Assembly: GCA_012514255.1 (NCBI GenBank) | Contig: JAAZAP010000118.1 | Span: 1 to 37,393, forward strand | Length of the DNA stretch: 37,393 bases | Reading direction: 5' to 3' | Source of the DNA: Bacteroidales bacterium | Lineage (GTDB): Bacteria > Bacteroidota > Bacteroidia > Bacteroidales > VadinHA17 | Shown: positions 1-11,900 of the stretch, one piece after another | Numbering within the stretch: position 1 is the first letter of the stretch | Layout of the letters: each line of letters opens with the position of its first letter | Program-made: the position numbers and the translations under genes | The notes under the pieces: generated by a model | Databases searched by the model: none | What the model saw: only the letters and a program-made list of their open reading frames with translations | What the model was told of the DNA's origin: nothing

Positions 1-2
1 CC

Positions 3-866
3 GCACAGTTCTATGCCCCCTTTGCAGGTGCGGCTATCGGCGAATACTTTCGAGATACCGGCCGTGACGCCCTGATTATCTATGATGACCTTTCCAAACA
101 GGCTGTCTCATACCGCGAGGTCTCCCTGTTGCTCCGCCGTCCGCCCGGCCGCGAGGCATACCCGGGCGACGTCTTCTACCTCCACTCACGCCTGCTTGAG
201 AGAGCAGCCAAGATCATCGAGTCGGACGAGGTGGCACAGAAGATGAATGACCTGCCTGACTCAATCCGTCACATGGTTAAAGGAGGAGGCTCACTAACAG
301 CCCTGCCTATCATTGAGACACAGGCAGGAGACGTAGCCGCATATATCCCCACAAACGTCATTTCAATCACTGACGGACAGATTTTTCTTGAGTCAAATCT
401 TTTCAATGCCGGGATAAGACCCGCCATCAACGTGGGTATTTCAGTATCCAGGGTCGGCGGTAATGCCCAGATCAAATCGATGAAAAAGGTAGCCGGCACC
501 CTCAAGGTTGACCAGGCACAGTACCGTGAGCTGGAGGCTTTCTCCAAGTTTGGCTCCGATCTTGACCCTTCAACCCTGGCGGTGCTTGACAAGGGGTCAA
601 AAAACGTGGAGATACTGAAGCAGAACCAGTACTCGCCCATGAAGGTTGAAGAACAGGTGGCAATCATCTACTGCGGTACCAAAGGCCTGCTGAAGGATGT
701 TCCGGTGCACAGGGTGAAGCAGTTTGAAAATGATTTTCTGGCATTCATGCGTGACAATCACGCAGACGTGCTTGAGACCATAAAGACAGGACTTATAAAT
801 GATGAGGTGACCGGAACGCTTGACAGGGCAGCTGCCGAGGTGGCCGGACGCTATTCATCACGCTAG
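3..866 (+). CDS. atpA: F1-ATPase subunit alpha, 3' part (5' end outside window)
   Basis: This is the C-terminal 287 residues, somewhat over half, of the alpha subunit of F-type ATP synthase, the non-catalytic nucleotide-binding partner of beta in the cytoplasmic F1 head. The open frame runs from base 3 with no start codon, so the 5' part lies left of the window; the Met at base 129 is internal. Visible family signatures are the Walker B strand ([12 protein letters not shown]), the segment [20 protein letters not shown], and the SVSRVGG stretch that carries the arginine finger reaching into the catalytic site on beta. The helical C-terminal domain ends in GRYSSR. atpG follows after 22 bases, so the two are surely co-transcribed. 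Confidence 0.97.
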   Translation, partial: AQFYAPFAGAAIGEYFRDTGRDALIIYDDLSKQAVSYREVSLLLRRPPGREAYPGDVFYLHSRLLERAAKIIESDEVAQKMNDLPDSIRHMVKGGGSLTALPIIETQAGDVAAYIPTNVISITDGQIFLESNLFNAGIRPAINVGISVSRVGGNAQIKSMKKVAGTLKVDQAQYRELEAFSKFGSDLDPSTLAVLDKGSKNVEILKQNQYSPMKVEEQVAIIYCGTKGLLKDVPVHRVKQFENDFLAFMRDNHADVLETIKTGLINDEVTGTLDRAAAEVAGRYSSR

Positions 867-888
867 CATATAAGGGTAAGGAGAGAAG

Positions 889-1776
889 ATGGCAAACTTA
901 AAGGCGATAAGGGTCAGGCTCAGCTCGGTGAAATCAACCCGCCAGATCACTTCTGCAATGAAGATGGTGGCGGCAGCCAAGCTACGAAAGGCACAGGACT
1001 CTATCGTTCAGCTGAGACCATATGCTGATAAGCTGAACGAGATCCGTGCCGGACTGAGCGCTGCCCTTCGTGACACCGAGATCGAAAACGTCTACGCCGA
1101 AAGGAAGAAGGGCAACGGCAGGGTGCTGCTGGTTGTGATAACCTCGAACAAGGGTCTTTGCGGCGCATTCAATGCCAACGTGATCAGGGAGGCCAGACAC
1201 ATCATGTCAGAGATATACGGCGAGCAGGTGAGAAGGGGTGATCTTGCCCTGATGACCGTGGGGAAAAAGGCGGGCGATACTTTCAAGAAGCTGAAAATCA
1301 ATGTTATGGCAGACCACAGCGATCTCTATGCAGATCTCACCTTTGCCAGGGTGGCAGCAGTGGCTGACAGGCTGATGCAGCTCTATCTCTCGGGGGAGTA
1401 TGATGTTATAGAGTTAATCTATAACCAGTTCAAAAATGCAGCGGTACAGAAGCTTACCCGTGAGGCATACCTGCCTGTCACCATGGTGTCAGATGCGGAT
1501 GAGAAGAGTGCGCCTGCTGATTATATCTATGAACCTGACCAGGTAAGCATCATCGCTGAACTGATTCCCAAGACTTTACGGATCCAGCTCTATAAGGCGC
1601 TGCTCGATTCATTCGCTGCCGAGCAGGGCGCCCGCATGACTGCCATGCACCAGGCAACAGACAATGCCACCGAGCTTATCAGGGATCTTACCCTGCAGTA
1701 TAACAAGGCGCGCCAGGCCGCAATCACCAACCAGCTGCTTGAGGTGGTGAGCGGGGCAGAGGCGCTGAACGGATAA
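889..1776 (+). CDS. atpG: F1-ATPase subunit gamma
   Basis: This is the central rotor shaft of F1, which turns inside the alpha3beta3 ring and couples proton flow to catalysis. The 295-residue length is normal for the family. The N-terminal helix (MANLKAIRVRLSSVKSTRQI, then TSAMKMVAAAKLRKAQ) and the C-terminal helix (MTAMHQATDNATELI, then LTLQYNKARQAAITNQLLEV) form the coiled-coil shaft, and the Rossmann-like middle contains VVITSNKGLCGAFNANV. The ATG is preceded by an AAGGAG-type ribosome binding site. The stop is followed after 13 bases by the polyprenyl synthase gene, which indicates one transcript. Confidence 0.97.
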   Translation: MANLKAIRVRLSSVKSTRQITSAMKMVAAAKLRKAQDSIVQLRPYADKLNEIRAGLSAALRDTEIENVYAERKKGNGRVLLVVITSNKGLCGAFNANVIREARHIMSEIYGEQVRRGDLALMTVGKKAGDTFKKLKINVMADHSDLYADLTFARVAAVADRLMQLYLSGEYDVIELIYNQFKNAAVQKLTREAYLPVTMVSDADEKSAPADYIYEPDQVSIIAELIPKTLRIQLYKALLDSFAAEQGARMTAMHQATDNATELIRDLTLQYNKARQAAITNQLLEVVSGAEALNG

Positions 1777-1789
1777 TGAAGAAACGACT

Positions 1790-2764
1790 ATGTTCACCAG
1801 TGATTACCTGAGAGAGCTGACAGACAAGGCTATATCCAGCCTTGCCGGAACGCCTGAGGCAGAGAATCTCTTTGCTCCGGTGAGATACATAATGTCCATC
1901 GGGGGAAAGAGACTGAGACCGGTAATGTGCCTCATGGCCTGCAATCTCTTCAGGGACAAGATAGACGAGGCTGTTATGCCGGCGGTGGGCATAGAGGTGT
2001 TCCATAACTTCACACTCATCCATGATGATATCATTGACAGGGCAGAGATGCGCAGGGGATCAGCAACGGTACACTCAAAATGGGGTGCCGATCAGGCTAT
2101 ACTCTCCGGTGACGTCATGGCTTTCGTGGCTGGAGAGTGCATAGGACAGGCCCCGGAAAAGGCACTTACAAAAGCAGTGAGACTCTTCAACAGGACCGCC
2201 ATAGAGGTATGCACCGGTCAGCAGCTCGATCTCGATTATGAGAAGAAAGGGGTGGTGTCCGAGGAGGAATACCTGCGTATGATAGAGCTGAAAACGGCAG
2301 TGCTGGTGGCCGCCTCACTGAAGATAGGCGCCATAATTGGCGGGGCATATGAAAAAGACCAGGACCTGCTTTATGAATTTGGCCGCTGCCTGGGAATAGC
2401 CTTTCAGATACAGGATGATGTGCTTGACACATATGGCGATACAAAAATGTTCGGTAAAAAAACCGGGAGTGACATTGCTGCAAACAAAAAGACCTATCTG
2501 CTGGTAAAAGCCCTTGAACTGGCCGGAGGTGATAAGCTTAGCCGGCTTCGCAAGCTCCTTGGTCCGGACAATCATGACCCTGAAGAAAAGTTCAGGGAGG
2601 TATTGGCAATATATGATGAACTGGAGATTAGACTTAAAGCTGAGAACCTGGCTTATGAATACTTCAATAAGGGGTTCCAGGCTCTTGACAATGTATCAGT
2701 TAAAAGTGAACGCAAGAATGAGCTCAAACAGCTGGCAGTGAATCTTATAGGAAGGGTAAAATAA
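1790..2764 (+). CDS. Polyprenyl diphosphate synthase (trans-isoprenyl chain elongation)
   Basis: This is a class I trans-prenyltransferase that condenses isopentenyl diphosphate with an allylic diphosphate to make the chain used for menaquinone side chains or other isoprenoids, acting in the cytoplasm. It has 324 residues and both Mg-binding aspartate motifs: DDIID at about 79-83 (in TLIHDDIIDRAEMRRG) and DDVLD at about 209-213 (in AFQIQDDVLDTYGD). The upstream GGKRLRP diphosphate-binding motif sits at about 38-44. Product chain length cannot be settled by eye. The gene stands between atpG and atpD with a 13-base gap on the left and 73 bases on the right, an unusual place. A quinone-chain role would link it to respiration, but that is inference. 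Confidence 0.93.
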   Translation: MFTSDYLRELTDKAISSLAGTPEAENLFAPVRYIMSIGGKRLRPVMCLMACNLFRDKIDEAVMPAVGIEVFHNFTLIHDDIIDRAEMRRGSATVHSKWGADQAILSGDVMAFVAGECIGQAPEKALTKAVRLFNRTAIEVCTGQQLDLDYEKKGVVSEEEYLRMIELKTAVLVAASLKIGAIIGGAYEKDQDLLYEFGRCLGIAFQIQDDVLDTYGDTKMFGKKTGSDIAANKKTYLLVKALELAGGDKLSRLRKLLGPDNHDPEEKFREVLAIYDELEIRLKAENLAYEYFNKGFQALDNVSVKSERKNELKQLAVNLIGRVK

Positions 2765-2828
2765 CAGCTGTAACGAAGGCTGGATAATTAGGAAAAGATT
2801 AGTATCAGAATAATTGAAACAGAATTAA

Positions 2829-4346
<1,518 letters not shown>

Positions 4347-4363
4347 AGATAAAAGTACCCGAC

Positions 4364-4615
4364 GTGAAGATTGAGATAATAACACCAGACAGGAACATCT
4401 ACTCCGGGGAGGTGCGCTCGGTGAGGGTGCCCGGCAGAAAAGGCTCATTCCAGGTCCTGAAGGACCACGCTCCCATCATCTCCACTCTTGAAGCCGGTCC
4501 GGTTTTCATTGCTGACGAGCAGGGGAATGAGCTTAGATATGATATTACCGGCGGAGTGATAGAGGTAAAAAAGAACAGGATCATCCTGCTGGCCGACTCC
4601 GTGTCAAAAGGCTGA
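4364..4615 (+). CDS. atpC: F1-ATPase subunit epsilon, short form
   Basis: This is the epsilon subunit, part of the central stalk. It has only 83 residues (KIEIITPDRNIYSGEVRSVR at the start, DITGGVIEVKKNRIILLADS at the end), which matches the N-terminal ten-stranded beta-sandwich alone. The C-terminal helical hairpin that inhibits ATP hydrolysis in many bacteria is absent. Short AtpC proteins are common in Bacteroidota, so I read this as normal and not a truncation. The start codon is GTG, 17 bases after the atpD stop. The next gene starts within a few bases of the stop, suggesting translational coupling. Confidence 0.93.
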   Translation: MKIEIITPDRNIYSGEVRSVRVPGRKGSFQVLKDHAPIISTLEAGPVFIADEQGNELRYDITGGVIEVKKNRIILLADSVSKG

Positions 4616-4620
4616 GTGTG

Positions 4621-6063
4621 ATGGACAACGACGAATTCCGCAGGCAGGGTCATGCCATTGTAGAGTGGATAGCACGTTATTTCGCGGATGTTGAGCAATA
4701 CCCGGTCAAGTCAAGAGTGAGGCCGGGTGAGGTAAAGGATGCATTGCCTGAATTACCACCGACGGGCAGTGAACCGTTTGATCTTTTCATGCGCGATTTT
4801 GACCGTATAATCATGCCGGGCATCACCCACTGGCAGAGCCCTAATTTCTTCGCTTATTTCCCCGCCAACAGCAGTCCTCCCTCGGTCCTTGCCGAGATGC
4901 TCACTGCAGCCCTGGGGGCGCAGTGCATGCTATGGGAGACCTCGCCCGCAGCTGCCGAGCTGGAGGAGAGGATGATGGAGTGGCTGCGCCATATGACCGG
5001 ACTTCCTGCTGAGTTTGAAGGGGTTATCCAGGACAGCGCCTCATCAGCCACTCTGGCGGCTCTCATTACCGCCCGGGAAAAGGCCACCGGCTTCCGCTCC
5101 AACAGCGAAGGCCTGAATGATGCCGGACGGCTGAGGGTCTACTCCTCCACACAGACACACTCCTCGGTGGAGAAGGGTGTGGGAGTGGCAGGATTCGGTC
5201 GGAATAACCTGGTGAAGGTGGAAGTACGCGATGACTTTTCAATGGATCCTGGTGCCCTGGAGAGAGCAATAGTTGCTGATACCAAGGCTGGTTACATCCC
5301 CTGCTGCGTTGTTGCAACCCTCGGTACTACGGGAACCACGGCTATCGATCCTTTGAGAGCCGTGGGAGAGATATGCAGCAAGCACGGCATCTGGATGCAT
5401 GTTGATGCAGCACTGGGAGGCACGGCACTGCTGCTGCCCGAGATGCGATGGATGGCTGACGGCATAGAGTATGCTGACTCGCTTGTTTTCAATCCGCACA
5501 AATGGATGTTCACCAACTTCGACTGTTCGGCCTACTTTGTCCGTGATGCGGCAACACTGATACGCACTTTCGAAATTCTTCCCGAGTATCTTAAGACACG
5601 CACCCGCGGGGAGGTGAATGATTACCGCGACTGGGGCATACCTCTGGGCAGACGGTTCAGGGCACTGAAGCTTTGGGCTGTGATACGGTCATACGGCATA
5701 GAAGGGCTCCGGGATGCTATACGTGAACATATACGTATAGCAAAGATGCTCGCAGGTCTGATTGAGGCGGAAAAAAACTTTGAACTGATGGCTCCTGTGC
5801 CCCTGAATACGGTCTGTTTCCGATTCCACCCTGCCGGCATGGGGGATGAGGAGGCCAACATACTGAATGAGAAAATCAATCATGCCATTAATGATACTGG
5901 CAAAATCTACCTGACACACACAAAGGTTGATGGCAGGTATGTGCTCCGCATGGTCACCGCACAGACAAACGTGACGGAAGCTCATGTCATTCAGGCATGG
6001 GATATGATCAGGGAACGTGCCTCAGCGCTCACGGCCCAGGACGGTACCGTAAATATTGACTGA
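4621..6063 (+). CDS. PLP-dependent group II decarboxylase, aromatic-L-amino-acid type
   Basis: This is a pyridoxal-phosphate decarboxylase of the DDC/AADC family, expected to turn an aromatic amino acid (tryptophan, tyrosine, phenylalanine or DOPA) into its amine plus CO2. About 480 residues is the family length. Motifs include THWQSPNFFAYFPANSS in the N-terminal lobe, SPAAAELE, GVIQDSASSATLAAL, THSSVEK with the PLP-stacking His at about 180, HVDAALGG with Asp at about 262, and NPHKW with the Schiff-base Lys at about 294. Substrate cannot be assigned. ATG 4621 was chosen; the preceding codon is GTG at 4618 and could also start. It begins 5 bases after atpC, so it is probably the last gene of the ATP synthase transcript. 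Its 3' end overlaps the convergent gene by 42 bases. Confidence 0.9.
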   Translation: MDNDEFRRQGHAIVEWIARYFADVEQYPVKSRVRPGEVKDALPELPPTGSEPFDLFMRDFDRIIMPGITHWQSPNFFAYFPANSSPPSVLAEMLTAALGAQCMLWETSPAAAELEERMMEWLRHMTGLPAEFEGVIQDSASSATLAALITAREKATGFRSNSEGLNDAGRLRVYSSTQTHSSVEKGVGVAGFGRNNLVKVEVRDDFSMDPGALERAIVADTKAGYIPCCVVATLGTTGTTAIDPLRAVGEICSKHGIWMHVDAALGGTALLLPEMRWMADGIEYADSLVFNPHKWMFTNFDCSAYFVRDAATLIRTFEILPEYLKTRTRGEVNDYRDWGIPLGRRFRALKLWAVIRSYGIEGLRDAIREHIRIAKMLAGLIEAEKNFELMAPVPLNTVCFRFHPAGMGDEEANILNEKINHAINDTGKIYLTHTKVDGRYVLRMVTAQTNVTEAHVIQAWDMIRERASALTAQDGTVNID

Positions 6064-8889
6064 AAAAGCCCCGTTAACAAAGTATCTCTGCTCACGCGGA
6101 ATATACCCTGCACGTATGCCGGCACTTATCTCAAAGGGGAACCGCAGCACGTAAAAATCGGCCAGCAGCTCCGATCCCGCAGATGTGTATACCTCCTTTC
6201 CCGGCGTGAAGATATGGTCACTGTAATCGTTTATCCTCTCCCCCCTTGAGTAGTCATAAAAGAGAGAGCCTCTTATCCTCTTGATATAAAGGAGGCTTCC
6301 TGCTGCCAGGTCAGGGTAGAGGATAGGCAGGGTATAGTCTGCCGAGAAGGAGAACAGTTTTTCTGCTATCAGGTTACTGTCAAAACCCCTGGGCCAGGGT
6401 ATGGAGTTGCGGTATATGAGCTTCTTTGCCGGCGACTGGTTCTCCCAGCCTGCCTTGACGAAGAAGCTGTGATTGTGCAACAGTCCCGGGAAGAAGAGGG
6501 TGGCCCTGGCATAGCTTCTGTTATTATAGAGCTTCGGATCCCATGGTGTTCCCGTGACCCTGAGATCAAGGACCTGGCCCCATCGCGGGTTGATGTCGCG
6601 ATAAGCCATGCGGAAGGTGTTTGAGAAGTAGAATCTGCCGGTAACGGTCAGCAGGTCTTTGTCAAACCTGTTCTCATCGGGAATAAATGTGTAACTGTTA
6701 CGGTAACTGAAGTATACCGCCGGCATAATCATCTGTCTGAACCGACCGTAAGCGAACCAGAGCTGATCATAGACGTTGATGCTGAGGTTAAGGTCATGTC
6801 CTAAATCATCTGGCAGGGTGTCTTCAATTGTATCCCTGCCAACAAGTTGGTCTCCGCCCCATCTCATCTCTGCATCTATAACGGGATGCCAGCCCTTCCA
6901 CCTGATGCCGGTATGCAGATAGTGGTTGCCACCGCTGTATTCGTATCCGGCAGTGGATATGAGGGTGCTCAGGTGGTTCTGTGACAACAGGGTCAGTCCC
7001 GGCCTCACAGCGGTCGGATCACTCTTTATCTCATCAATATCAGCGTAAAATGGGAACCAGCTGTGAAAATTGAACAGGTGGCCAATCTTCCTGTACCGTA
7101 CCGGGTCAGGGATGACTGCCGGGGGCCTGTCTTCTTCATTCGCCGGTGAGGGCAGGGGTGCCAACGCGGGGATGATTGCATGCCCGGTTACTCCCGCCGG
7201 TCCTGCGGTTGCTGATGTCTTTTCGGAAGCGATGATGAATCCGGCTGCCGTGTAGTCCGAAAAGAGCAATTCTCCGTCCCTGATTGAGAATCCCGAGATA
7301 CCATATCTTGAGGCTGTAACCCTTTCAACGGCTCCTTCACCGGCAATGCGGTAGATATTGTCTGACCCGTCGTCCTGGGCCAAAAAGAAAAGGGTATCAT
7401 TGAATATCTCAGCCTGAACGATATCTGTCACGCTCTCTTCCTTCTCTGTAATCCACCTCTTTCCCGTGGGCCTGTATGTGCGTATACCCTCTCCCTTTTC
7501 GCTGACAGTGACCACGGTTACGCTGCTGCCGTCCGATGACCATGCCGGACGTTGCAGGATGAGGCTGTCAGGAGGCACTACATTCATGAGCACTTCCCCG
7601 TTATATGCATCAATGAATACCAGTGAGTAGCGCATATCAGGCGTGGTTGAGACAGCCGCAATGGTTCTCCCGTCAGGGGAGAGATCCGGTGCCGCATACC
7701 TGGTCTTGTATGTGAGCTGGGTGACCTTGCCTGCGGGAAGATTGAGTCTCTTGATTACCGAATAGTCACGATTGTCCCAACGTATGTCAGGGTGTTGCTC
7801 TGCCCATACTATCGTACTGTCAGAACATGAGAAAAAGTAAGGATAAAGATATCCGGTGGTGGTCACATTATGTTCTGTGCCATTTATAGGATCAGTAATT
7901 ACAAACCGGGAGGGATCAGACATGGATGTCCTGAGGGAGATAATTTTTCCGTCAGCCAGCCTGTGAGGGGTGAAATGGCTGATATAGTCCTTTCGTCGGG
8001 GTACGTTCAGTGACGGGTAATCCCTTACGTCGTCAGGAATGTATTCATTCCAGAGTGTCTCAAGGGAAGCGAAGGTTGAGTCATAGAGCCTCTTTTTTGT
8101 CAGTCCTGACCTGTTTCGTAGTCCTGCGTTGACAGGATTGAGGTACCAACTGTTGAAGATACCGGAGGTCATTGTTTGCCAGGTATCGGGGTCGTTCCGG
8201 CGCAGGTGGTTTATCATCAGGTACCCGAATACATAGTGGTCAGGGGTGAAGTTTTTGTATGATCCTGCGAGCATCTTGTCATAACCGTACAATCCGCCGG
8301 GTGAAGTTGCCAGGGCCCTGGCGCCGCGGATAAACGCGTTGCTGCGTCCTCTGCCTGACAGTCCGGTCACAGTCTCTGCATAGACAGCTTCGCCCTCAAA
8401 GGCCCACAGTGGTATTTCAACCGCGCTAAGGGCCACTGCCTGTTCGCCTGTCAGCCAGCGCAGCACACGTCCTAATCCCTCCTGATTGAGTGATCCGAGT
8501 TGAAGCACGTGAGCGGTCTCATGAACGGCAAGCTGTGTGGCGGGGTGGAGGGGAAGGTTATCCTGTCCGGGGAGAGGGAAGAGCTCCATCCTGCGCGGCG
8601 CCCAGCTGACATAACCATTTGACTGCATCGAATGGTTGTGTATTATCACCGGCACATTGGTTCTTACCCCGGGGTATATAGCTGACAGCCTCTCATATGA
8701 ATCTTCCAGCAGGGTGGCATAACGCCGGGCCTCAGATCCGAAATCTTCCGGAAAGATTATGCGGAAATGGGAAGTGCGTATCTGCATCCACCTGAGCGAG
8801 GCGGGATCCTGCCCGGTATCATAGTACTGTGCTCCTGCCCTGGTTAAAGCAAGCAGACTCATTATGAGCATAATAATTACCTTTTTCAT
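6022..8889 (-). CDS. Exported HExxH-domain / TolB-like propeller / outer-membrane barrel protein
   Basis: This 955-residue protein has a cleavable signal peptide (hydrophobic core, cleavage near ALTRAGAQ, residue 21). Residues 22-180 form a gluzincin-like domain: HETAH at 123-127 and, about 40 residues on, WAFEGEAVYAE, a plausible third zinc ligand, as in the peptidase MA-like families. Residues about 290-560 contain PD40/WD40-like blades (for example LSPDGRTIAAVS and PAWSSDGSSVTVV). From about 610 onward there are alternating aromatic-rich strands (YFSYRNSYTFIP, FFVKAGWENQSPAKKL) typical of an outer-membrane beta-barrel. It is probably a surface or periplasm-facing protease or protease-like protein anchored by its own barrel; the substrate is unknown. 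A lipoprotein signal is absent. Confidence 0.8.
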   Translation of the reverse strand: MKKVIIMLIMSLLALTRAGAQYYDTGQDPASLRWMQIRTSHFRIIFPEDFGSEARRYATLLEDSYERLSAIYPGVRTNVPVIIHNHSMQSNGYVSWAPRRMELFPLPGQDNLPLHPATQLAVHETAHVLQLGSLNQEGLGRVLRWLTGEQAVALSAVEIPLWAFEGEAVYAETVTGLSGRGRSNAFIRGARALATSPGGLYGYDKMLAGSYKNFTPDHYVFGYLMINHLRRNDPDTWQTMTSGIFNSWYLNPVNAGLRNRSGLTKKRLYDSTFASLETLWNEYIPDDVRDYPSLNVPRRKDYISHFTPHRLADGKIISLRTSMSDPSRFVITDPINGTEHNVTTTGYLYPYFFSCSDSTIVWAEQHPDIRWDNRDYSVIKRLNLPAGKVTQLTYKTRYAAPDLSPDGRTIAAVSTTPDMRYSLVFIDAYNGEVLMNVVPPDSLILQRPAWSSDGSSVTVVTVSEKGEGIRTYRPTGKRWITEKEESVTDIVQAEIFNDTLFFLAQDDGSDNIYRIAGEGAVERVTASRYGISGFSIRDGELLFSDYTAAGFIIASEKTSATAGPAGVTGHAIIPALAPLPSPANEEDRPPAVIPDPVRYRKIGHLFNFHSWFPFYADIDEIKSDPTAVRPGLTLLSQNHLSTLISTAGYEYSGGNHYLHTGIRWKGWHPVIDAEMRWGGDQLVGRDTIEDTLPDDLGHDLNLSINVYDQLWFAYGRFRQMIMPAVYFSYRNSYTFIPDENRFDKDLLTVTGRFYFSNTFRMAYRDINPRWGQVLDLRVTGTPWDPKLYNNRSYARATLFFPGLLHNHSFFVKAGWENQSPAKKLIYRNSIPWPRGFDSNLIAEKLFSFSADYTLPILYPDLAAGSLLYIKRIRGSLFYDYSRGERINDYSDHIFTPGKEVYTSAGSELLADFYVLRFPFEISAGIRAGYIPREQRYFVNGAFSVNIYGTVLGRER

Positions 8890-8904
8890 TCAGGGCAGTT
8901 TGCT

Positions 8905-8947
8905 CAAAAATACCAAAATTAGCTGATATCTTCCGGTACACTCCAAA
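8905..8947 (-). promoter_or_regulatory. Candidate Bacteroidota promoter for the HExxH/barrel gene
   Basis: On the minus strand upstream of the start at 8889 are two overlapping matches to the Bacteroidota -7 box TAnnTTTG: TAATTTTG at 8921-8914 and TATTTTTG at 8912-8905. A TTTG lies at 8947-8944, 22 bases upstream of the first, slightly longer than the usual 19-base spacing. The match is by eye only. The 107-base gap is shared with the divergent DUF2723 gene, for which I found only an imperfect box (TATTTTCG at 8955-8962). Confidence 0.4.
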
Positions 8948-8996
8948 ATCTTATTATTTTCGTGCGGTATTATTCGGGAACGGAAACAAAACAGTT

Positions 8997-11900
8997 ATGA
9001 TAAAGAAATTCAGGCTTTGGGATAATATCACCGGTTGGGTGGTATTTGCCGTGGCGGCATTCACCTATCTGATGACCATTGAGCCTACAATGAGCCTGTG
9101 GGACTGCAGTGAGTTCATCGCTTCAGCTTACAAGCTCGAAGTGGGGCACCCGCCCGGGGCACCCTTCTTCATGATACTCGCAAGGTTTTTCACCTTCTTT
9201 GCCGGAGGTGATGTGACGAAGGCTGCCATGATGGTAAATGCAATGTCAGGCCTGGCCAGCGCCCTTACCATACTCTTTCTCTTCTGGACCATTACCCACC
9301 TGGCGCGAAGGATCTTTCTCAGGCAGGAATCTGATTACAGTACTGGAACGATCATTGCCGTTCTGGGTGCCGGCGTGACCGGAGCCCTGGCTTACGCCTT
9401 CTCCGACACCTTCTGGTTCTCAGCAGTGGAGGGTGAGGTCTATGCCACCTCGTCGCTCTTCACAGCCGTGGTTTTCTGGGCCATGCTCAGATGGGAGGAT
9501 GTGGCTGACGAGCCTCATGCTGACAGGTGGATCATCCTGATAGCCTTTATGATGGGTCTTTCCATCGGGGTGCACCTGCTTAACCTGCTGGCAATCCCCG
9601 CCATAGTCTTCATCTGGTATTTCCGCAAGTACGAATTCTCATGGAAGGGGTTTGCAGCTTCAATAGGAGTGTCTGTGCTGTTGCTGGTGGTTATCATGTA
9701 CGGCATAATCCCCGGGATAGTAAGGGTGACCTCCGGATTCGAGCTCTTCTTCGTCAATAAACTGGGCATGCCGTTCAACAGTGGTATGTATATTCACCTG
9801 GTTCTGTTCATTGCTGCCCTGCTCCTTTCGGTCTGGTACAGCTTCACCCACGAGGATGGCAAAAGGGGCTTCCTGTTTGCCGCTGCCACTTTCCTTCTCT
9901 CGGGTCTCTGGCTGCTTACCGGCAAGCTGCTGCTCAACCTCGTTTTTCTTGCCGTGGTGATCTATGGTGCATGGTATCTATCCACCCGCAGGAGGGTGGC
10001 TCTCAATACCATTATGACGGCATTGCTGGTTATTGTCATCGGCTATTCGAGCTTCGCGGTGATAGTCATCCGCTCAACAGCCAACCCGCCGATGAATGAG
10101 AACAATCCTTCGAATCCCTTCGCCCTGCTCTATTATCTCAACCGTGAGCAGTATGGTCAGCGTCCGCTCTTCCACGGCCCTTACTATAATGCACCGGTGA
10201 CCGATTATGTCAAGGGCAAACCGACCTATAATCCTTCAGACGGAAAGTACATAATCACAAACCGCCAGACAATCAGTGAGCACGATGAACGGTTCACCAC
10301 AATCTTCCCAAGGATGTGGAGTAATGAGCCGGATCATATTCGTAAGTATGAAGAATATGTGGGCACCGGGAGGAAATCCGTGCGGGTAAAGGATCCGCAG
10401 ACAGGCGAGACAACCGTTGTCAGGGTGCCAACCTTCGGGCAGAACCTGAGCTTTATGTTCCGGTACCAGCTTGGATTCATGTACTTCAGATACTTCATGT
10501 GGAACTTCAGCGGCAGGCAGAATGATATCCAGAGCACAGGAGGGCCTATCAACGGCAACTGGATAACCGGGATAGATTTTCTTGACGCCCCGAGGGTGGG
10601 CACGGTAAAGAATATGCCTGATGACATGAAGAATGCGCCATCACGGAATAAATACTACCTTCTCCCCTTTATCCTGGGGCTCGCAGGCTTCCTGTGGCAC
10701 TTCAACCGGGATGTGCGCAACTGGTGGATAGTGGTTCTGCTGTTCGTAATGACAGGTATAGCCATAGTCATCTATCTCAACCAGTATCCCAACCAGCCAA
10801 GGGAGCGCGATTACGCCTATGCAGCTTCGTTTTACGCCTTCACGATATGGATAGGTCTCGGAGTCCTGGCCCTGTTTGAGCTCATCCGCAAGGTTACAGG
10901 GCTGACGCCTGCGGCAGTCATCGCTTCACTGCTCACCTTTGCAACTGTACCGGCGCTGATGGCGTCTGAGAACTGGGATGACCATGACCGTTCGGGGAGG
11001 TATCTTGGACGTGAAGTGGCATTCAATTACCTCAACTCCTGCGCCCCGCAGGCAATACTGTTCACCGGAGGCGACAATGACACCTTCCCGCTGTGGTATG
11101 CCCAGGAGGTGGAAGGTATGCGCAATGACGTGAGAGTGTGTAACCTGATGCTGCTGAATACCGATTGGTACATTGACCAGATGAAAAACAAGGCTTACAC
11201 CTCGGAACCGTTGCCGATAAGCCTGCCTAAAGAGCTTTATTATGACGGGGTTAACAACCAGGTGTTGGTCCTCGAAAAAGTCAAGGAGCCTGCCACTGCC
11301 AGGGAGGTAATGAAGTTCATCAACAGTGGCAGCGAGGTCACAAAACTGAAGTACTATGACGAAGACCTGTGGTATATCCCCACTCGCACGATACGTATCC
11401 CGGTTGATTCGGCGAAGGTGGTGGCCAATGGCACCGTCAGACCTGAGGATGCCGATAAGATAGTACCGTATATAGACATAAATCTCAAAGGCTCATGGAT
11501 CATGAAAAACCAGTTGCTGGTGATTGATATCCTGGCTCACAATGACTGGGATCGCCCTATCTATTTCGTGACAGGGCAGCATGAGGATGCCCTCGGGCTT
11601 GAGGAGTACTTCCAGCTTGAAGGGCTGGCCTACCGCCTGGTACCAATCAAGGGAGCAAACAAAAGCTGGTTTGATTATGGACGGATCGATACTGACATAC
11701 TCTATGAGAATATGATGAACAGGTTCAGCTGGACCAACTCTTCTGATCCGGAGGTCTACATTGATTACTATCATAACCGTACTATCACGGTTATAAGGGC
11801 ACGTCTGAACTATTCAAAGCTTGCCATACAGCTGGCTGCTGAAGGAGATACTACGAGGGCTGCGGAGGTAATCAACAGGTGTATTGAACTTTTTCCGGTC

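Noticed and set aside
4364..4615. Truncation of AtpC
   Set aside because: The short epsilon subunit ends cleanly and is usual for the phylum, so it is not treated as damage.
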